The notes: generated from the letters alone by a model not told the origin. A stretch of DNA of 64,000 nucleotides from Streptomonospora litoralis (GCF_004323735.1 NZ_CP036455.1:1731101-1795100); one strand, 5' to 3'; positions 42,766 through 52,216 are shown, numbered from the stretch's first letter. Numbers and translations are program-made.

Positions 42766-43616
42766 GCCCGCTGGACCTCGACACCGACGCGCTGGACTAC
42801 GTGGCGCTGGGGGACAGCTTCACCGAGGGCGTGGGCGACCCCTACCCGCCCGAGCAGACGGCGGGCCGCCCCGCGTATCGCGGCTGGGCGGACCGCTTCG
42901 CCGAGCACCTGGCCGCCCACGTGCCCGGTCTGCGCTACGCCAACCTCGCGGTCCGCGGCAAGCTGATGCGCCAGATCGTCGCCGACCAGCTGCCGCGCGC
43001 CGCGGAGCTGAAGCCGGATCTGGCCTCCCTGTCGGCGGGCGGAAACGACCTGCTGCGGCCCGGCGCCGACCCCGACCGGCTCGCCCGCATCCTGGAGCGG
43101 GCCGTGCACCGGCTGCAGGAGGCCGGCGCCGATGTCGTGCTGTTCACCGGCGTGAACTTCAGTAGCGGTTTCATGCGCCTGCGCATCGGCACGTTCGCCC
43201 GCTACTACTTGAATGTCCGCTCGATCGCCGACCGCAACGGCTGCTATCTGGTCGACCAGTGGTCCATGCGCTCGCTGACCGACCCGCGTGCCTGGGATAC
43301 CGACCGCCTCCACATGTCGCCGGAGGGGCACCGCCGCCTGGCGCTGAAGGTGTGCGAGACCCTCGGCGTCCGGGCCGAGGGCAGCGGCGACGACGACTGG
43401 CCGCCCGCGCCCCCGCTCGACCGGCGCGCCGCCCGCCGGGCCGACGCGCAGTGGGCGCGGGAGTACTTCGTCCCGTGGGTGGGCCGGCGGCTGACCGGGC
43501 GCTCGTCCGGGGACAGTGTCGCCGCCAAGCGCCCGGAGCCGCTGCCGGTCGGCGCGCCGTGGACCACCGGAACGCGCACCGGTGCAGGCGGCGAGGCAGC
43601 CGACCACACGCGGTAG
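42762..43616 (+). CDS. SGNH-hydrolase, first of two tandem paralogues
   Basis: The 284-residue protein is a SGNH/GDSL esterase: block [12 protein letters not shown], block [14 protein letters not shown], and catalytic Asp/His in [14 protein letters not shown]. The substrate is unknown; related enzymes remove acyl groups from lipids or glycans. No signal peptide is seen. It starts TTG at 42762, overlapping the uppS stop (TTGA), so it is translated in a chain with recO and uppS. Its C-terminus ([19 protein letters not shown]) is shared with the next gene. Confidence 0.85.
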   Translation: MSPLDLDTDALDYVALGDSFTEGVGDPYPPEQTAGRPAYRGWADRFAEHLAAHVPGLRYANLAVRGKLMRQIVADQLPRAAELKPDLASLSAGGNDLLRPGADPDRLARILERAVHRLQEAGADVVLFTGVNFSSGFMRLRIGTFARYYLNVRSIADRNGCYLVDQWSMRSLTDPRAWDTDRLHMSPEGHRRLALKVCETLGVRAEGSGDDDWPPAPPLDRRAARRADAQWAREYFVPWVGRRLTGRSSGDSVAAKRPEPLPVGAPWTTGTRTGAGGEAADHTR

Positions 43617-43727
43617 CCGGCACCCGGAGCGTGCCCGCCCGGGCGGGGGTGACAGTGGTTACAGAATCCGCCCGCGCCGGAACCTACCGTCGCGTAACCC
43701 GCGGCGGAAGCGGCATCATCGGTCATC

Positions 43728-44543
43728 ATGAGCGGGTTTGGGAACGGGCGCGACATCATCTCCTACGTGGCTCTCGGTGACAGCTTCACCGAGGGCATGA
43801 ACGATCCCTACGCCGAGAGCACCGGCACCGGGCAGGAGCGCTATCGCGGCTGGGCGGACCGCCTCGCCGAGCATCTCGCCCGGACGTGCGGCGAGGTCCG
43901 ATACGCAAACCTGGCCGTGCGGGGCAAGCTGATCCGCGAGATCGTGCAGCGGCAGGTGCCGCGGGCCGTGGAGCTCGCCCCGGACCTGGTGACCCTCTGC
44001 GCCGGCGGCAACGACATCATCCGCCCCGGCGGCGATCCCGACGCCACGGCGCGGATCTTCGAGGCGGCCGTGCGGCGGCTGGCGGCCACCGGCTCGCGCA
44101 TCGTCGTCTTCACCGGGATGGACACCGGTTTTCAGCCGGTCATGCGCCACCTGCGCGGCAAGATCGCCACCTACAACATGCATCTGCGCGCCGTCGCCGA
44201 CGAACACGGCTGCGACGTGGTCGACCTGTGGAGCATGCGGGTGCTGCAGGACCGGCGGGCCTGGAGCGGCGACCGGCTGCACCTGTCCGCCGAAGGGCAC
44301 CGGCGGATCGCGCTGCGCGTCTGCGAGCTGCTGGACGCCTGCCCGCCGGCGGACTGGCGCGATCCCTGGCCAGCCGAGGAGCCGCTGCCGTGGAGGGCCG
44401 CACGCCAGGATGACCTGCACTGGGCCCGGGAGTTCCTGGTGCCGTGGATCGGCCGCCGCTTGACGGGACGCTCCTCGGGCGACGGGCGCACCGCGAAGCG
44501 GCCCGAGCTGGAGCGGTTGGAACCCGCGCGGTACCGGAACTGA
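43728..44543 (+). CDS. SGNH-hydrolase, second of two tandem paralogues
   Basis: The 271-residue protein repeats the plan of its upstream neighbour: [44 protein letters not shown] and a shared C-terminus [19 protein letters not shown]. The catalytic Ser, Gly, Asn and His residues are all retained. A 111-bp gap and its own ATG suggest independent initiation. The pair looks like a tandem duplication with both copies kept active. Confidence 0.85.
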   Translation: MSGFGNGRDIISYVALGDSFTEGMNDPYAESTGTGQERYRGWADRLAEHLARTCGEVRYANLAVRGKLIREIVQRQVPRAVELAPDLVTLCAGGNDIIRPGGDPDATARIFEAAVRRLAATGSRIVVFTGMDTGFQPVMRHLRGKIATYNMHLRAVADEHGCDVVDLWSMRVLQDRRAWSGDRLHLSAEGHRRIALRVCELLDACPPADWRDPWPAEEPLPWRAARQDDLHWAREFLVPWIGRRLTGRSSGDGRTAKRPELERLEPARYRN

Positions 44544-44554
44544 CGGGTGTTGGC

Positions 44555-44578
44555 CACCGCGCCGGGCCCGGCGCGGTG
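44555..44578. terminator. Convergent terminator between the SGNH gene and zur
   Basis: CACCGCGCCGGG followed at once by CCCGGCGCGGTG, a perfect 24-bp palindrome in the 103-bp gap between genes that face each other. Confidence 0.75.
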
Positions 44579-44646
44579 CCCGACGGCGCGCCGCAGCGGT
44601 CGGCGCCGAGCGCCGGGCAGTGCCGGAGCAGCGGCGGCGCCGGACC

Positions 44647-45027
44647 TCAGTGCGCGGCGGCGCAGTTCGCGCAGGTGCCGAAGACCTCGACGGTGTGCGT
44701 GATGTCGGTGAACCCGTTCTGGGCGGCCACGGAGTCGGCCCAGCGCTCGACCGCCGGGCCCTCGACCTCGACAGCCTTGCCGCATCGGCGGCAGACCAGA
44801 TGGTGGTGGTGGGTCTCGGTGATGCAGGCGCGGTAGACGGCCTCGCCGTCGTCCGTGCGCAGAACGTCGATCTCACCGGAGTCGCTGAGGGCCTGCAGCG
44901 CCCGGTAGACGGTGGTCAGGCCGATTTTGGAGCCCTCCGAGCGGAGGTCCGCATACAGGTCCTGGGCGCTGCGGAATCCGGTGCTCTCGTTGAGGGCCTG
45001 GCGTACGGTCTCGCGTCGTGTGCTCAT
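44647..45027 (-). CDS. zur: Fur-family zinc uptake regulator
   Basis: The 126-residue protein has the Fur winged helix (LNESTGFRSAQDLYADLRSEGSKIGLTTVYRALQAL) and the metal-binding C-terminal half with THHHHLVCRRCGK and the closing CANC, i.e. two CxxC pairs that form the structural zinc site. Gene context with znuB and znuC and a matching operator upstream support Zur over Fur. With zinc it represses the operon. Its start overlaps the znuB stop by 4 bp. Confidence 0.92.
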   Translation of the reverse strand: MSTRRETVRQALNESTGFRSAQDLYADLRSEGSKIGLTTVYRALQALSDSGEIDVLRTDDGEAVYRACITETHHHHLVCRRCGKAVEVEGPAVERWADSVAAQNGFTDITHTVEVFGTCANCAAAH

Positions 45028-45923
45028 CTTGCTACGCCCCCCTGCTCGGTCTGGGGAATCGTATCGGGCGCGTCCGCCTCCCCGCCTCCCCGGGGGCGGC
45101 CGCCGAGGCCCCGCGCGCCGCGCAGCAGATACCCGGCGCCCACGGCGATCGCGAACACGGCGAGGGTGAGCAGCACGATGGCCGCGCCCGGTGCGACGTC
45201 GGCGTAGTAAGCGGTGGAGAGCCCGCCCAGCGCCGAAGCCGTGCCGATGACCACGGCCAGCGCCAGGGTGACCTTGAAGCTGCGGCTGAGCTGCTGTGCG
45301 GCCGCCACGGGAACCACCATCAGTGCACTGACCAGCAGCACACCCACCACGCGCATGGCCAGGACCACGGTCAGGGCGGCGGTGATCGCGATGACCAGGC
45401 TCAGCAGGCGCACCGGCAGGCCGTGGGCGCGGGCGACCTCCTCGTCCTGGCAGAGGACGAACAGTTCGCGGCCGAAGTAGCCGACGGTGCCCAGCACCAG
45501 TGCCGCCAGCACGGCGACCAGCACGATGTCGCCGCCGGTGACCGTGCTGACCGAGCCGAACAGGTAGGCGGTGAGGGTGGCGGTGGTGGTGCCCGGCGCG
45601 AGGCCGATCAGCAGCACCCCACCCGCGATCCCGCCGTAGAACAGCAGCGCCAGCGCGACGTCGCCGCTTGTGCGCGCGCGGACCCGGACCAGTTCGATCA
45701 GCCCGGCGCCCACCGCGGCGACGACGGCAGCGGTGGCGACCGGAGACGTGCTGGTCAGAAATCCCAGCGCGACGCCGGTGAGGGCGACGTGGCCGATCCC
45801 GTCGCCCAGCAGGGCGAGCCGGCGCTGCACCAGGAAGGTGCCGATGACCGGCGCGACCATGCCCACCAGTACGGCGGCCAGCAGTGCCCGGCGCATGAAG
45901 TCCAGCTGGAGCATCTCAGCCAC
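45024..45923 (-). CDS. znuB: Zinc ABC transporter permease
   Basis: The 299-residue protein is an ABC-3 type metal permease with eight or nine membrane helices; FMRRALLAAVLVGMVAPVIGTFLVQRRLALLGDGIGHVALTGVALG is the family's N-terminal signature. It forms the membrane channel for zinc import together with ZnuC, whose gene overlaps its 5' end by 8 bp. A final charged Gly/Arg-rich tail is cytoplasmic. No periplasmic-type binding protein gene is adjacent. Confidence 0.93.
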   Translation of the reverse strand: MAEMLQLDFMRRALLAAVLVGMVAPVIGTFLVQRRLALLGDGIGHVALTGVALGFLTSTSPVATAAVVAAVGAGLIELVRVRARTSGDVALALLFYGGIAGGVLLIGLAPGTTTATLTAYLFGSVSTVTGGDIVLVAVLAALVLGTVGYFGRELFVLCQDEEVARAHGLPVRLLSLVIAITAALTVVLAMRVVGVLLVSALMVVPVAAAQQLSRSFKVTLALAVVIGTASALGGLSTAYYADVAPGAAIVLLTLAVFAIAVGAGYLLRGARGLGGRPRGGGEADAPDTIPQTEQGGVAR

Positions 45924-46749
45924 GGCGGGGAACCTCGATGTCGGGCAGGGCGGGCGGGGCGGGCTCGTGACCGGCGTGCGGGTGCACGTGGTCGTGTCCG
46001 GGACGGGCGCATTCGCCCTCGGGCGGGGGAGGGGCGCCGTCGTGGGCGACGCGGCCGCCGGAGAGGACGACGCTGCGGCCGATCAGCGGCTCCAGAGGGC
46101 CGAGTTCGTGCAGGACCAGCACGACGGTGGCGCCCCGGGCGCTCAGCCGGGTGACGGTGCGGGCGAGCGCCCGCTGGCTGGCGGCGTCCACACCGGCCAT
46201 CGGCTCGTCCATCAGGAAGGTGTCGGGACGGGCGGCCAGCGCCCGGGCGATGAGCACCCGCTGCTGCTGTCCGCCGGAGAGTTCGTGGACGGAGTCGCGG
46301 GAGCGGTCGGCGAGGTCGACCGCCTCCAGCGCCTCGGTGACGGCGGACCGCTGCGCGGCGGTGGTGCGGTGCAGCCGGCGCCGCCGGGACACCTGTCCCG
46401 AGGCCACGACTTCGCGCACCGTGGCGGGTACGCCCCCGCCCGCGGAGAGCCGCTGGGGCACATAGCCGATCCGGCTCCAGTCGCGGAAGCGGCGCGGCTG
46501 CGCGCCGTGCAGTTCGATCCGGCCGGCGGAGAGCGGGACCAGGCCGAGCATCGCGCGCATGAGCGTGGACTTGCCCGAACCGTTGGGGCCGAGGATGGCC
46601 AGGGTCTCGCCGGCGGCGACCTCCAGGTTCACCCCGCCGAGGACGGGGGTGCGGTCATAGGAGACCGAGGCGTCGACCACGCGGACGGCGGGAGGCGCAC
46701 CGGAGGCGGTGCGGCCGGGTGCGGCGGTGCCGGTGGCAAGGGTGGACAC
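45916..46749 (-). CDS. znuC: Zinc ABC transporter ATP-binding protein with a His-rich tail
   Basis: The 277-residue ATPase has Walker A GPNGSGKST, Q-loop region GYVPQ, signature LSGGQQQR, Walker B TFLMDEP and the H-loop LHELG. It powers zinc import with ZnuB. The C-terminal 25 residues contain HDHVHPHAGHEP, a probable metal-binding cluster that is more typical of binding proteins. The GTG at 46749 follows the Zur box. A start further upstream would run through the operator. Confidence 0.9.
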   Translation of the reverse strand: MSTLATGTAAPGRTASGAPPAVRVVDASVSYDRTPVLGGVNLEVAAGETLAILGPNGSGKSTLMRAMLGLVPLSAGRIELHGAQPRRFRDWSRIGYVPQRLSAGGGVPATVREVVASGQVSRRRRLHRTTAAQRSAVTEALEAVDLADRSRDSVHELSGGQQQRVLIARALAARPDTFLMDEPMAGVDAASQRALARTVTRLSARGATVVLVLHELGPLEPLIGRSVVLSGGRVAHDGAPPPPEGECARPGHDHVHPHAGHEPAPPALPDIEVPRRG

Positions 46750-46768
46750 ACTTCGAGTATGAAGAAAA

Positions 46769-46783
46769 CGAAAACGGTTGTCA
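46769..46783 (-). promoter_or_regulatory. Zur box upstream of znuC
   Basis: Read on the minus strand TGACAACCGTTTTCG; this resembles the actinobacterial Zur consensus TGAAAATGATTTTCA, with the same inverted TGNNAA/TTNNCN arrangement. It lies 20 bp before the znuC start in an AT-rich patch, in the expected operator position. Confidence 0.65.
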
Positions 46784-46854
46784 AAATTGGCGAAAGTCCT
46801 CGAAGGCGTGCCCTTCAACGGCCGGCGCCGCCCCGCCCGCCGCCACAGGCGCGC

Positions 46855-47268
46855 TCAGAACAGCCCGGTCTGCAGTACGCCCAATCCCAGCAGCACCGCG
46901 ATCGCCACCACCCGCATGGCCCGCTCGCCGGTGCGCAGGCGCGGCCAGGTGAGGAACGCCAGCCAGGCGAAGAACGCCGCGATCAGCACCAGCGGCAGCG
47001 TGCCCAGTGCCCCCGGCAGCACCAGGCCCGCGATGAGGGCCGCGCCCATGACCGCCGGCAGCAGGAGGCGCGGAGCGTTGTGCAGCCACACCAGCGGCAC
47101 CGCGCTGCGCCGCTCCACCTCTTGGCGGAAGCGGCCGGAACCGGGCGTGTAGAGCGTGTCGCCGGGCGGCAGGGGACGCGACGCGCCCGACGCCCCGGAC
47201 GTAGGGGCGGAGCCGGTGGACCCGCCCGCTGCCCGCTTCTTGCGCTTGGCCGACACCTTCTCCTCCAC
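46855..47268 (-). CDS. Small membrane protein of unknown function (DUF6703-like)
   Basis: The 137-residue protein has a basic N-terminus (MEEKVSAKRKKRAAGG), a central conserved patch PLVWLHNAPRLLLPAVMGAALIAGLVLPG, and two further membrane helices ending in VLQTGLF. Tryptophan-rich WLHRLPR-like segments before helices mark a small family common in actinobacteria beside znu/zur and glyS. The family match is from memory and moderately sure; function is unknown. Confidence 0.65.
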   Translation of the reverse strand: MEEKVSAKRKKRAAGGSTGSAPTSGASGASRPLPPGDTLYTPGSGRFRQEVERRSAVPLVWLHNAPRLLLPAVMGAALIAGLVLPGALGTLPLVLIAAFFAWLAFLTWPRLRTGERAMRVVAIAVLLGLGVLQTGLF

Positions 47269-47828
47269 CCTGACCGCCGGTGCACCCGCCGCTGCGGTTC
47301 CTGCCCGAAAAAGTCTAGGTCGTCGACGGGAGTTCTCGGAGCCCTGCGGATCCCCCGAAATCGCCCGGCTCCGCCCGAGGCGCTCCCGGGAACCACGTGC
47401 GACGCCGCGGACCGGGCCGGTGCGCCCGCGAAGCGGCCGCAGCGTGGCGGTGCCGCCCCGCCGAAGCGGCGGCTGTTCGAACGGCGGCGCGCCGGCCGCG
47501 CTATCCTGTCCGTTGCGTGGGGCCTTCCGGCGTCGGACGAAGGCGCCTCGCCCCGCGCTCGCCGCGTTCGCCCCGGGGCGGTGCCGTCACAGCGAACACC
47601 AAGCTTCGGACGATACACAGGGACGGTCGCCTTCGGGCGGCGGCGACCGTGAACGCCGGCGGAGTCGGGGGAGGACCACGCGGCCGGGCGGGCCGGGGGC
47701 TGTCTCGGCGACGCTGTGCTGTTTACCGGGCACTTACGCACAGTGACCTAGGTTGGCTCCCCACCGCCGCAGGCCCCCGGTCCGATCCTCGTGCTCCGCA
47801 AGCGCCACGTCGGGAGAGTAGTTTTTCC
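47269..47828. other. Gap of 560 bp upstream of the TagF-like gene
   Basis: Open frames cross it in several phases but none looks real. A -10-like TAGGTT near 47749 lies 80 bp before the GTG, and the gap holds no copy of the repeat module. It is the probable promoter region of the wall-polymer gene. Confidence 0.45.
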
Positions 47829-50800
47829 GTGCCGAAGTTCAGCGTCATCGTGACTTTCGACGTCACCGAACCGCACCTGCAGGACAGCCTCGACTCGCTG
47901 GCGCGCCAAGACCAGCGCCGCGACGAGGCGGAAGTGGTCCTGGTGCCGGTGGCTGCCCGCGCCGGAGAGGATGCGGGCGAGGCGGATACCGGACACGCGG
48001 AACCGCATTCGGCGGATTCGGGGGAGTCGGCCGCACCGGCCGACGGCGCCGGCGACCCGGTCCCGCCGCCCGTCGCCGCGGGCGTCTCCAGCGCCGCCGG
48101 CACGGACGAGGCCGACGAGTACGACGCCGACCCCGACGATGCCGAAGACGCGGGTACAGCTGCACAGCAGCCGCAGGAGGCCCCCGACGAGGAGAGCGAC
48201 GAGGCCGTGGACACGGCCCGGACCGAAGGACTCTCAACGGCGCGCGAGTTCGCCGCGGCCCCGCCCGCGGGGCTGCGCACCACACTGGCCGAGCGGTCCG
48301 CGCCGTCCCACGGCGCCGCGCGCGCCGCCGGAGCCGCCGCCTCCACCGGCGAATACCTGATGTTCGTACAAGGCGGGGACATGCTGAGCAGCTACGCCCT
48401 GTCCTACCTGGGCGGCTGCCTCGACGACTCCGGCTCCGACCTCGCCACCGGCGACGTCTACCGCTTCAACGAGCTGGGCACGCGGCCGTCCGCCGCCCAC
48501 CGCAAGGTCTTCGCCCGCACCCGCACCGGCGTCGACGTGCGCGCACATCCCGCCCTGCTGTCCGACCGCCTGCACGGCAACAAGCTCTGGCGCCGCTCGT
48601 TCTGGGACCATCTGCCCGCCGGCTCGTTCGTCCTCCGCACCGATGCCGGAGGGGACCCGGACCGCGACACCGACCTGGACGTGGTCCGCGCGTTGTTCGC
48701 CGCCTGCTCGATCGACGTGCTCGTCGCCCCCGTGCACCTGCTGCGCGACCGCGACGCCGTCGACGACCTCGCCACCGCGCCGGGGCTGTCCCGCCGCCTC
48801 ACCGCCCTGACCGAGCTCTCCACCGCGCTGAGCGGGCCCGATCGCGAAATCTGGGACTCGCGCGCGCTGCGCAGCGACGTGCGGTCCATCCTGCTGCGGA
48901 TGGACGGCGCCGACGACGACGCGCGCAGGGTGTTCCTCGACCTGGCCAACGCCTACCTGGACACGGTCGCGCGCAGCGTGCTGGACAGCCTGGGCCCGCT
49001 GCACCGGCTGAACTACTTCCTGGTCCGCAAGCGCCAGGAGGAGCGCCTGCTGGAGACGGTCACCTTCCAGAAGAGCGTCGAGCTGAAGAAGGCGCCGGTC
49101 GTACGCCGCGGACTGCACTACTACCTGCGCTACCCCTTCTTCGAGGACGCCGCGGCAGGGGTGCCGCGCGAGGTCTACCGAGCCGACAGCGAACTCAAGG
49201 TCCGGCAGAAGACAGAGTCCGTCGAGTGGCGCGACGGCCGTCTGGTGGTCTCCGGCCGGGTCGGCGTGGTGCATCTGCGGGCGGCCCGCCGCTGGCACCA
49301 GCAGATCCTCGCGTTCGCCGTCGACACCGAGACCGGGCGGCGCACCCCCGTCCCCGTCAAGGTCCGCAGGGCCGCCGAGTACCGACTGCCCGACCTGCCC
49401 ACCGCGGCCCGCCACGACTTCGGCGGCTTCGAGATCACCCTCGACCCGGAGCGGCTGCGCACGGGCGGCGGGTGGCAGTCCGGGAGCTGGCAGTTGGAGC
49501 TGGTGGTGGTCAACCGCGGCCTGGTGCGCCGCCGCATCGTGGGCAATCCGGTCAGCGGACCGGTGGAACGGCCTCCCTACCAGCGCGTCGACGAGGACGT
49601 GTGGGTCCGCCCGGCTTGGGACGGCGACCGCCGGCTCGCCGTGGAGGTCGCCCCTGCCAAGGCGCGTCTGGACGGGCACCGCATCAACCGGGCCGGGGCC
49701 CGTCCCGAGCTCGTGCTCAGCGGCGAGTTCGTCGCCCCGCCCGCGGCGGAGGCGCGGTGGCTGCGGCTGACCCGCGCACCGGGCACGGCCCGGCTGGAGT
49801 ATCCGCTGGAGGTCGACGGCGCGCGCTTCTGCACGCGGGTGCCGGTCGACGACATCGTCGACAACGCCGTTGACGAGGGCACCCGGTTGCTGCGCCAGGA
49901 GCACTGGACCGCCGACCTGGTCACCCCCGATGGCCAACTCGCCCCCGTCGCCCTGCCCGACGAGGTGGAGTCCGCCGCCTACGAGGCCGTGGACGGCTAC
50001 CACGAGCTCGCCGTGCAGCGCACCGGCAACGGCTATCTGCGGGTGCGCGGCGGCTGGGCCCACCCCGTGGTACGCGAGGTGTCCTGGTCGGGCCGCAACC
50101 TCGTGCTGGAGGGCCGCTACTCCGCACCGGCCGGCGCCGGACTCGTCTTCAAGGCCCTGGGCCGCGACGAGGAGCACCCCGTCTCGCTCACCCGCGACGG
50201 CGCCGCCTTCCGGGCCGCGTTCACCCCGGCCGACATCCCCACGCTGTCGGGCACGCTGCCGCTGTCCGCCGGCAGCTACCAGCTCTGGGCGCGGGTGCGC
50301 CGCGGCGACGGCCCCGCCACCGACGTCGGCGCCGAGGTCGACGCCGAACTGCTGCACCGCCTGCCGCTGCGCATGGAGACCCCCGAGCGCACCTACACCT
50401 TCGAGGACACCGGCAGCGAGATGCCCGTGCTGCGCGTGGCCAGCGACCTGCGTCCCGAGGAGAAGGGAACCTTCGCCCAGCAGCGGCTGCGCGATTCCGT
50501 CTACCCGGCGCTGCGCGAGGAGCCGCTGCAGCCGGGCATCCTCTTCGACAGCTACACCGGACGCCAGTTCTCCGACAGCCCGCACAGCATCTACGCCGAG
50601 CTGCGCTCCCGGGGGGACTGGGCCGAGTACCCCATGTCGTGGCTGGTCAAGGACGGCCAGGTGAACCTCCCCGGCGACCTGGAGCGGGTGCGCCACAACG
50701 GCGGCGACTTCTACGAGGCGCTGGCGCGCAGCGCCTACCTGGTGACCAACTCCCGCCAGCCGGCCTGGTTCGCCCGGCGCCCCGACCAGGTCGTGGTCCA

Positions 50801-51617
50801 GACCTGGCACGGGTCGATGCTCAAGCGCATCGGCTTCGACATCGAGAACATCCGCGGCAAGGCCCGCGACTACCACGAGAAGCTGGCCTGGGAGACCAAG
50901 CAGTGGGACTACCTCGTCTCGCCGAGCCCGTGGGCCACACCCATCCTGCGGCGCGCGTTCCGCTTCGAAGGCGAGATCCTGGAGACCGGCTACCCGCGCA
51001 ACGACATCTTCTTCTCCCCCGAGCGCGAGGCGATCGCGGCCCGCATCCGGCGCCTGCTGGGCCTGCCCGAGGACAAGAAGGTCGTGCTCTACGCGCCCAC
51101 CTGGCGTGACGACAAGTACTACACCCGCGGCAAGCACAAGCTCGATCTGCACCTGGACCTGCAGCGGATGTACGAGAAGCTGGGCGAGGACCACGTGCTG
51201 CTGGTGCGCCGCCATCCGCGGGTCGTCGACAGCGTGCCGGCCGTGGGCCGCGACTTCGTCTACGACGTGTCGCTCTACCCGGAGATCATGGAGCTGTTCC
51301 TGATCACCGACGTGCTGGTCACCGACTATTCGTCGATGATGTTCGACTTCGCCAACACCGGCCGTCCGATGCTGTTCTTCACTTACGACATCGAGAGCTA
51401 CCGTGACAACCTGCGCGGGTTCTACTTCGACTTCGAGGAGACCGCGCCGGGGCCGCTGCTGAAGACCTCCGACGACGTAATCGGCGCGCTGGTGGACGTG
51501 GACGAGGTGGCCGCGGCCTACGGCGGCAAGTACCGGGAGTTCACCGACCGTTTCTGCCCGCTGGACGACGGCAACGCCTCCGCGCGGGTGGCCGACCGGG
51601 TCTTCGGCGCGGGCTGA
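47829..51617 (+). CDS. TagF-type CDP-glycerol glycerophosphotransferase with a fused GT2-like N-domain
   Basis: The ~1262-residue protein starts with a family 2 glycosyltransferase-like domain (PKFSVIVTFDVTEPHLQDSLDSLARQ, then ARAAGAAASTGEYLMFVQGGD), broken at about residues 40-140 by a Glu/Asp/Ala/Pro-rich insertion. The middle has beta-rich repeats. The C-terminal ~400 residues are a CDP-glycerol glycerophosphotransferase: VVQTWHGSMLKRIG, ETGYPRND, VLYAPTWRDD, LLVRRHPR and VLVTDYSSMMFDFA. It should polymerise glycerol- or ribitol-phosphate onto lipid-linked wall teichoic acid. GTG at 47829 is weakly supported by GGGAG upstream. No other wall polymer gene is nearby. Confidence 0.88.
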   Translation: MPKFSVIVTFDVTEPHLQDSLDSLARQDQRRDEAEVVLVPVAARAGEDAGEADTGHAEPHSADSGESAAPADGAGDPVPPPVAAGVSSAAGTDEADEYDADPDDAEDAGTAAQQPQEAPDEESDEAVDTARTEGLSTAREFAAAPPAGLRTTLAERSAPSHGAARAAGAAASTGEYLMFVQGGDMLSSYALSYLGGCLDDSGSDLATGDVYRFNELGTRPSAAHRKVFARTRTGVDVRAHPALLSDRLHGNKLWRRSFWDHLPAGSFVLRTDAGGDPDRDTDLDVVRALFAACSIDVLVAPVHLLRDRDAVDDLATAPGLSRRLTALTELSTALSGPDREIWDSRALRSDVRSILLRMDGADDDARRVFLDLANAYLDTVARSVLDSLGPLHRLNYFLVRKRQEERLLETVTFQKSVELKKAPVVRRGLHYYLRYPFFEDAAAGVPREVYRADSELKVRQKTESVEWRDGRLVVSGRVGVVHLRAARRWHQQILAFAVDTETGRRTPVPVKVRRAAEYRLPDLPTAARHDFGGFEITLDPERLRTGGGWQSGSWQLELVVVNRGLVRRRIVGNPVSGPVERPPYQRVDEDVWVRPAWDGDRRLAVEVAPAKARLDGHRINRAGARPELVLSGEFVAPPAAEARWLRLTRAPGTARLEYPLEVDGARFCTRVPVDDIVDNAVDEGTRLLRQEHWTADLVTPDGQLAPVALPDEVESAAYEAVDGYHELAVQRTGNGYLRVRGGWAHPVVREVSWSGRNLVLEGRYSAPAGAGLVFKALGRDEEHPVSLTRDGAAFRAAFTPADIPTLSGTLPLSAGSYQLWARVRRGDGPATDVGAEVDAELLHRLPLRMETPERTYTFEDTGSEMPVLRVASDLRPEEKGTFAQQRLRDSVYPALREEPLQPGILFDSYTGRQFSDSPHSIYAELRSRGDWAEYPMSWLVKDGQVNLPGDLERVRHNGGDFYEALARSAYLVTNSRQPAWFARRPDQVVVQTWHGSMLKRIGFDIENIRGKARDYHEKLAWETKQWDYLVSPSPWATPILRRAFRFEGEILETGYPRNDIFFSPEREAIAARIRRLLGLPEDKKVVLYAPTWRDDKYYTRGKHKLDLHLDLQRMYEKLGEDHVLLVRRHPRVVDSVPAVGRDFVYDVSLYPEIMELFLITDVLVTDYSSMMFDFANTGRPMLFFTYDIESYRDNLRGFYFDFEETAPGPLLKTSDDVIGALVDVDEVAAAYGGKYREFTDRFCPLDDGNASARVADRVFGAG

Positions 51618-51673
51618 ACCGGCCCGCCCGGCGGCGGGTCCGCGTTGTCGCCGCGGAGTGAGAGGATGGGCGG

Positions 51674-52021
51674 GTGGTCGTGATCACCCGTTTCACCGTT
51701 TCCCTCGGCGGCGAGGACGCTTTCGTCGCCCGTGCCGAGGCCGCCGTCGAGGCTATGGCTCGGCGCCCCGGCTTCCGCGGTTCGCGCATCGGGCGCGCCG
51801 CCGACGACCCGCAGTTGTGGACGGTGGTCACCGAGTGGGAGGGGCCCGGGGCCTACCGCCGGGCCCTGTCGAACTTCGACGTACGCGTGGCCGCGGTGCC
51901 GCTGCTGTCGGAGGCCCGCAACGAGCCGAGCGCGTTCGAGGTGGTCGCCCGCCGCGACGCGGCCGACGAGCAGGCCGGTGCCGGGGGAGGGGCGCCGGGC
52001 TCCGGGGGCTCCGCGGTCTGA
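51674..52021 (+). CDS. Antibiotic biosynthesis monooxygenase-domain protein
   Basis: The 115-residue protein fits the ABM dimeric alpha-beta barrel: VVITRFTVSLGGEDAFVARAEAAVEAMARRPGFRGSRIGRAADDPQLWTVVTEWEGPGAYRRALS. Family members oxidise aromatic compounds or act as heme-degrading enzymes, but many are of unknown role; the name does not imply an antibiotic pathway here. The last 25 residues are a Gly/Ala tail. It stands between the TagF-like gene and glyQS, as in related actinobacteria. Confidence 0.85.
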   Translation: MVVITRFTVSLGGEDAFVARAEAAVEAMARRPGFRGSRIGRAADDPQLWTVVTEWEGPGAYRRALSNFDVRVAAVPLLSEARNEPSAFEVVARRDAADEQAGAGGGAPGSGGSAV

Positions 52022-52216
52022 GGTCCCGCGCCCGGTGCGCCGCGGCCCGCGGAAACCGCGCGGGCAGGGGAAAACCGGTCGAAGGGTGCCGTTCCCGTGC
52101 GTATCGTCGTGGTTGCACGTCCGCTCTGAGCAGTCCCTTAAGCTGGGCACTCACCGTCAGTACATCGCGTTGCGCGATCCGCCGACCGCCAGCCGGATGG
52201 AGAATCGAGAGATCTT

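Noticed and set aside
48234-51215. A 993-codon minus-strand frame opposite the TagF-like gene
   Set aside because: It is an antisense shadow of the real gene, without recognisable domains.
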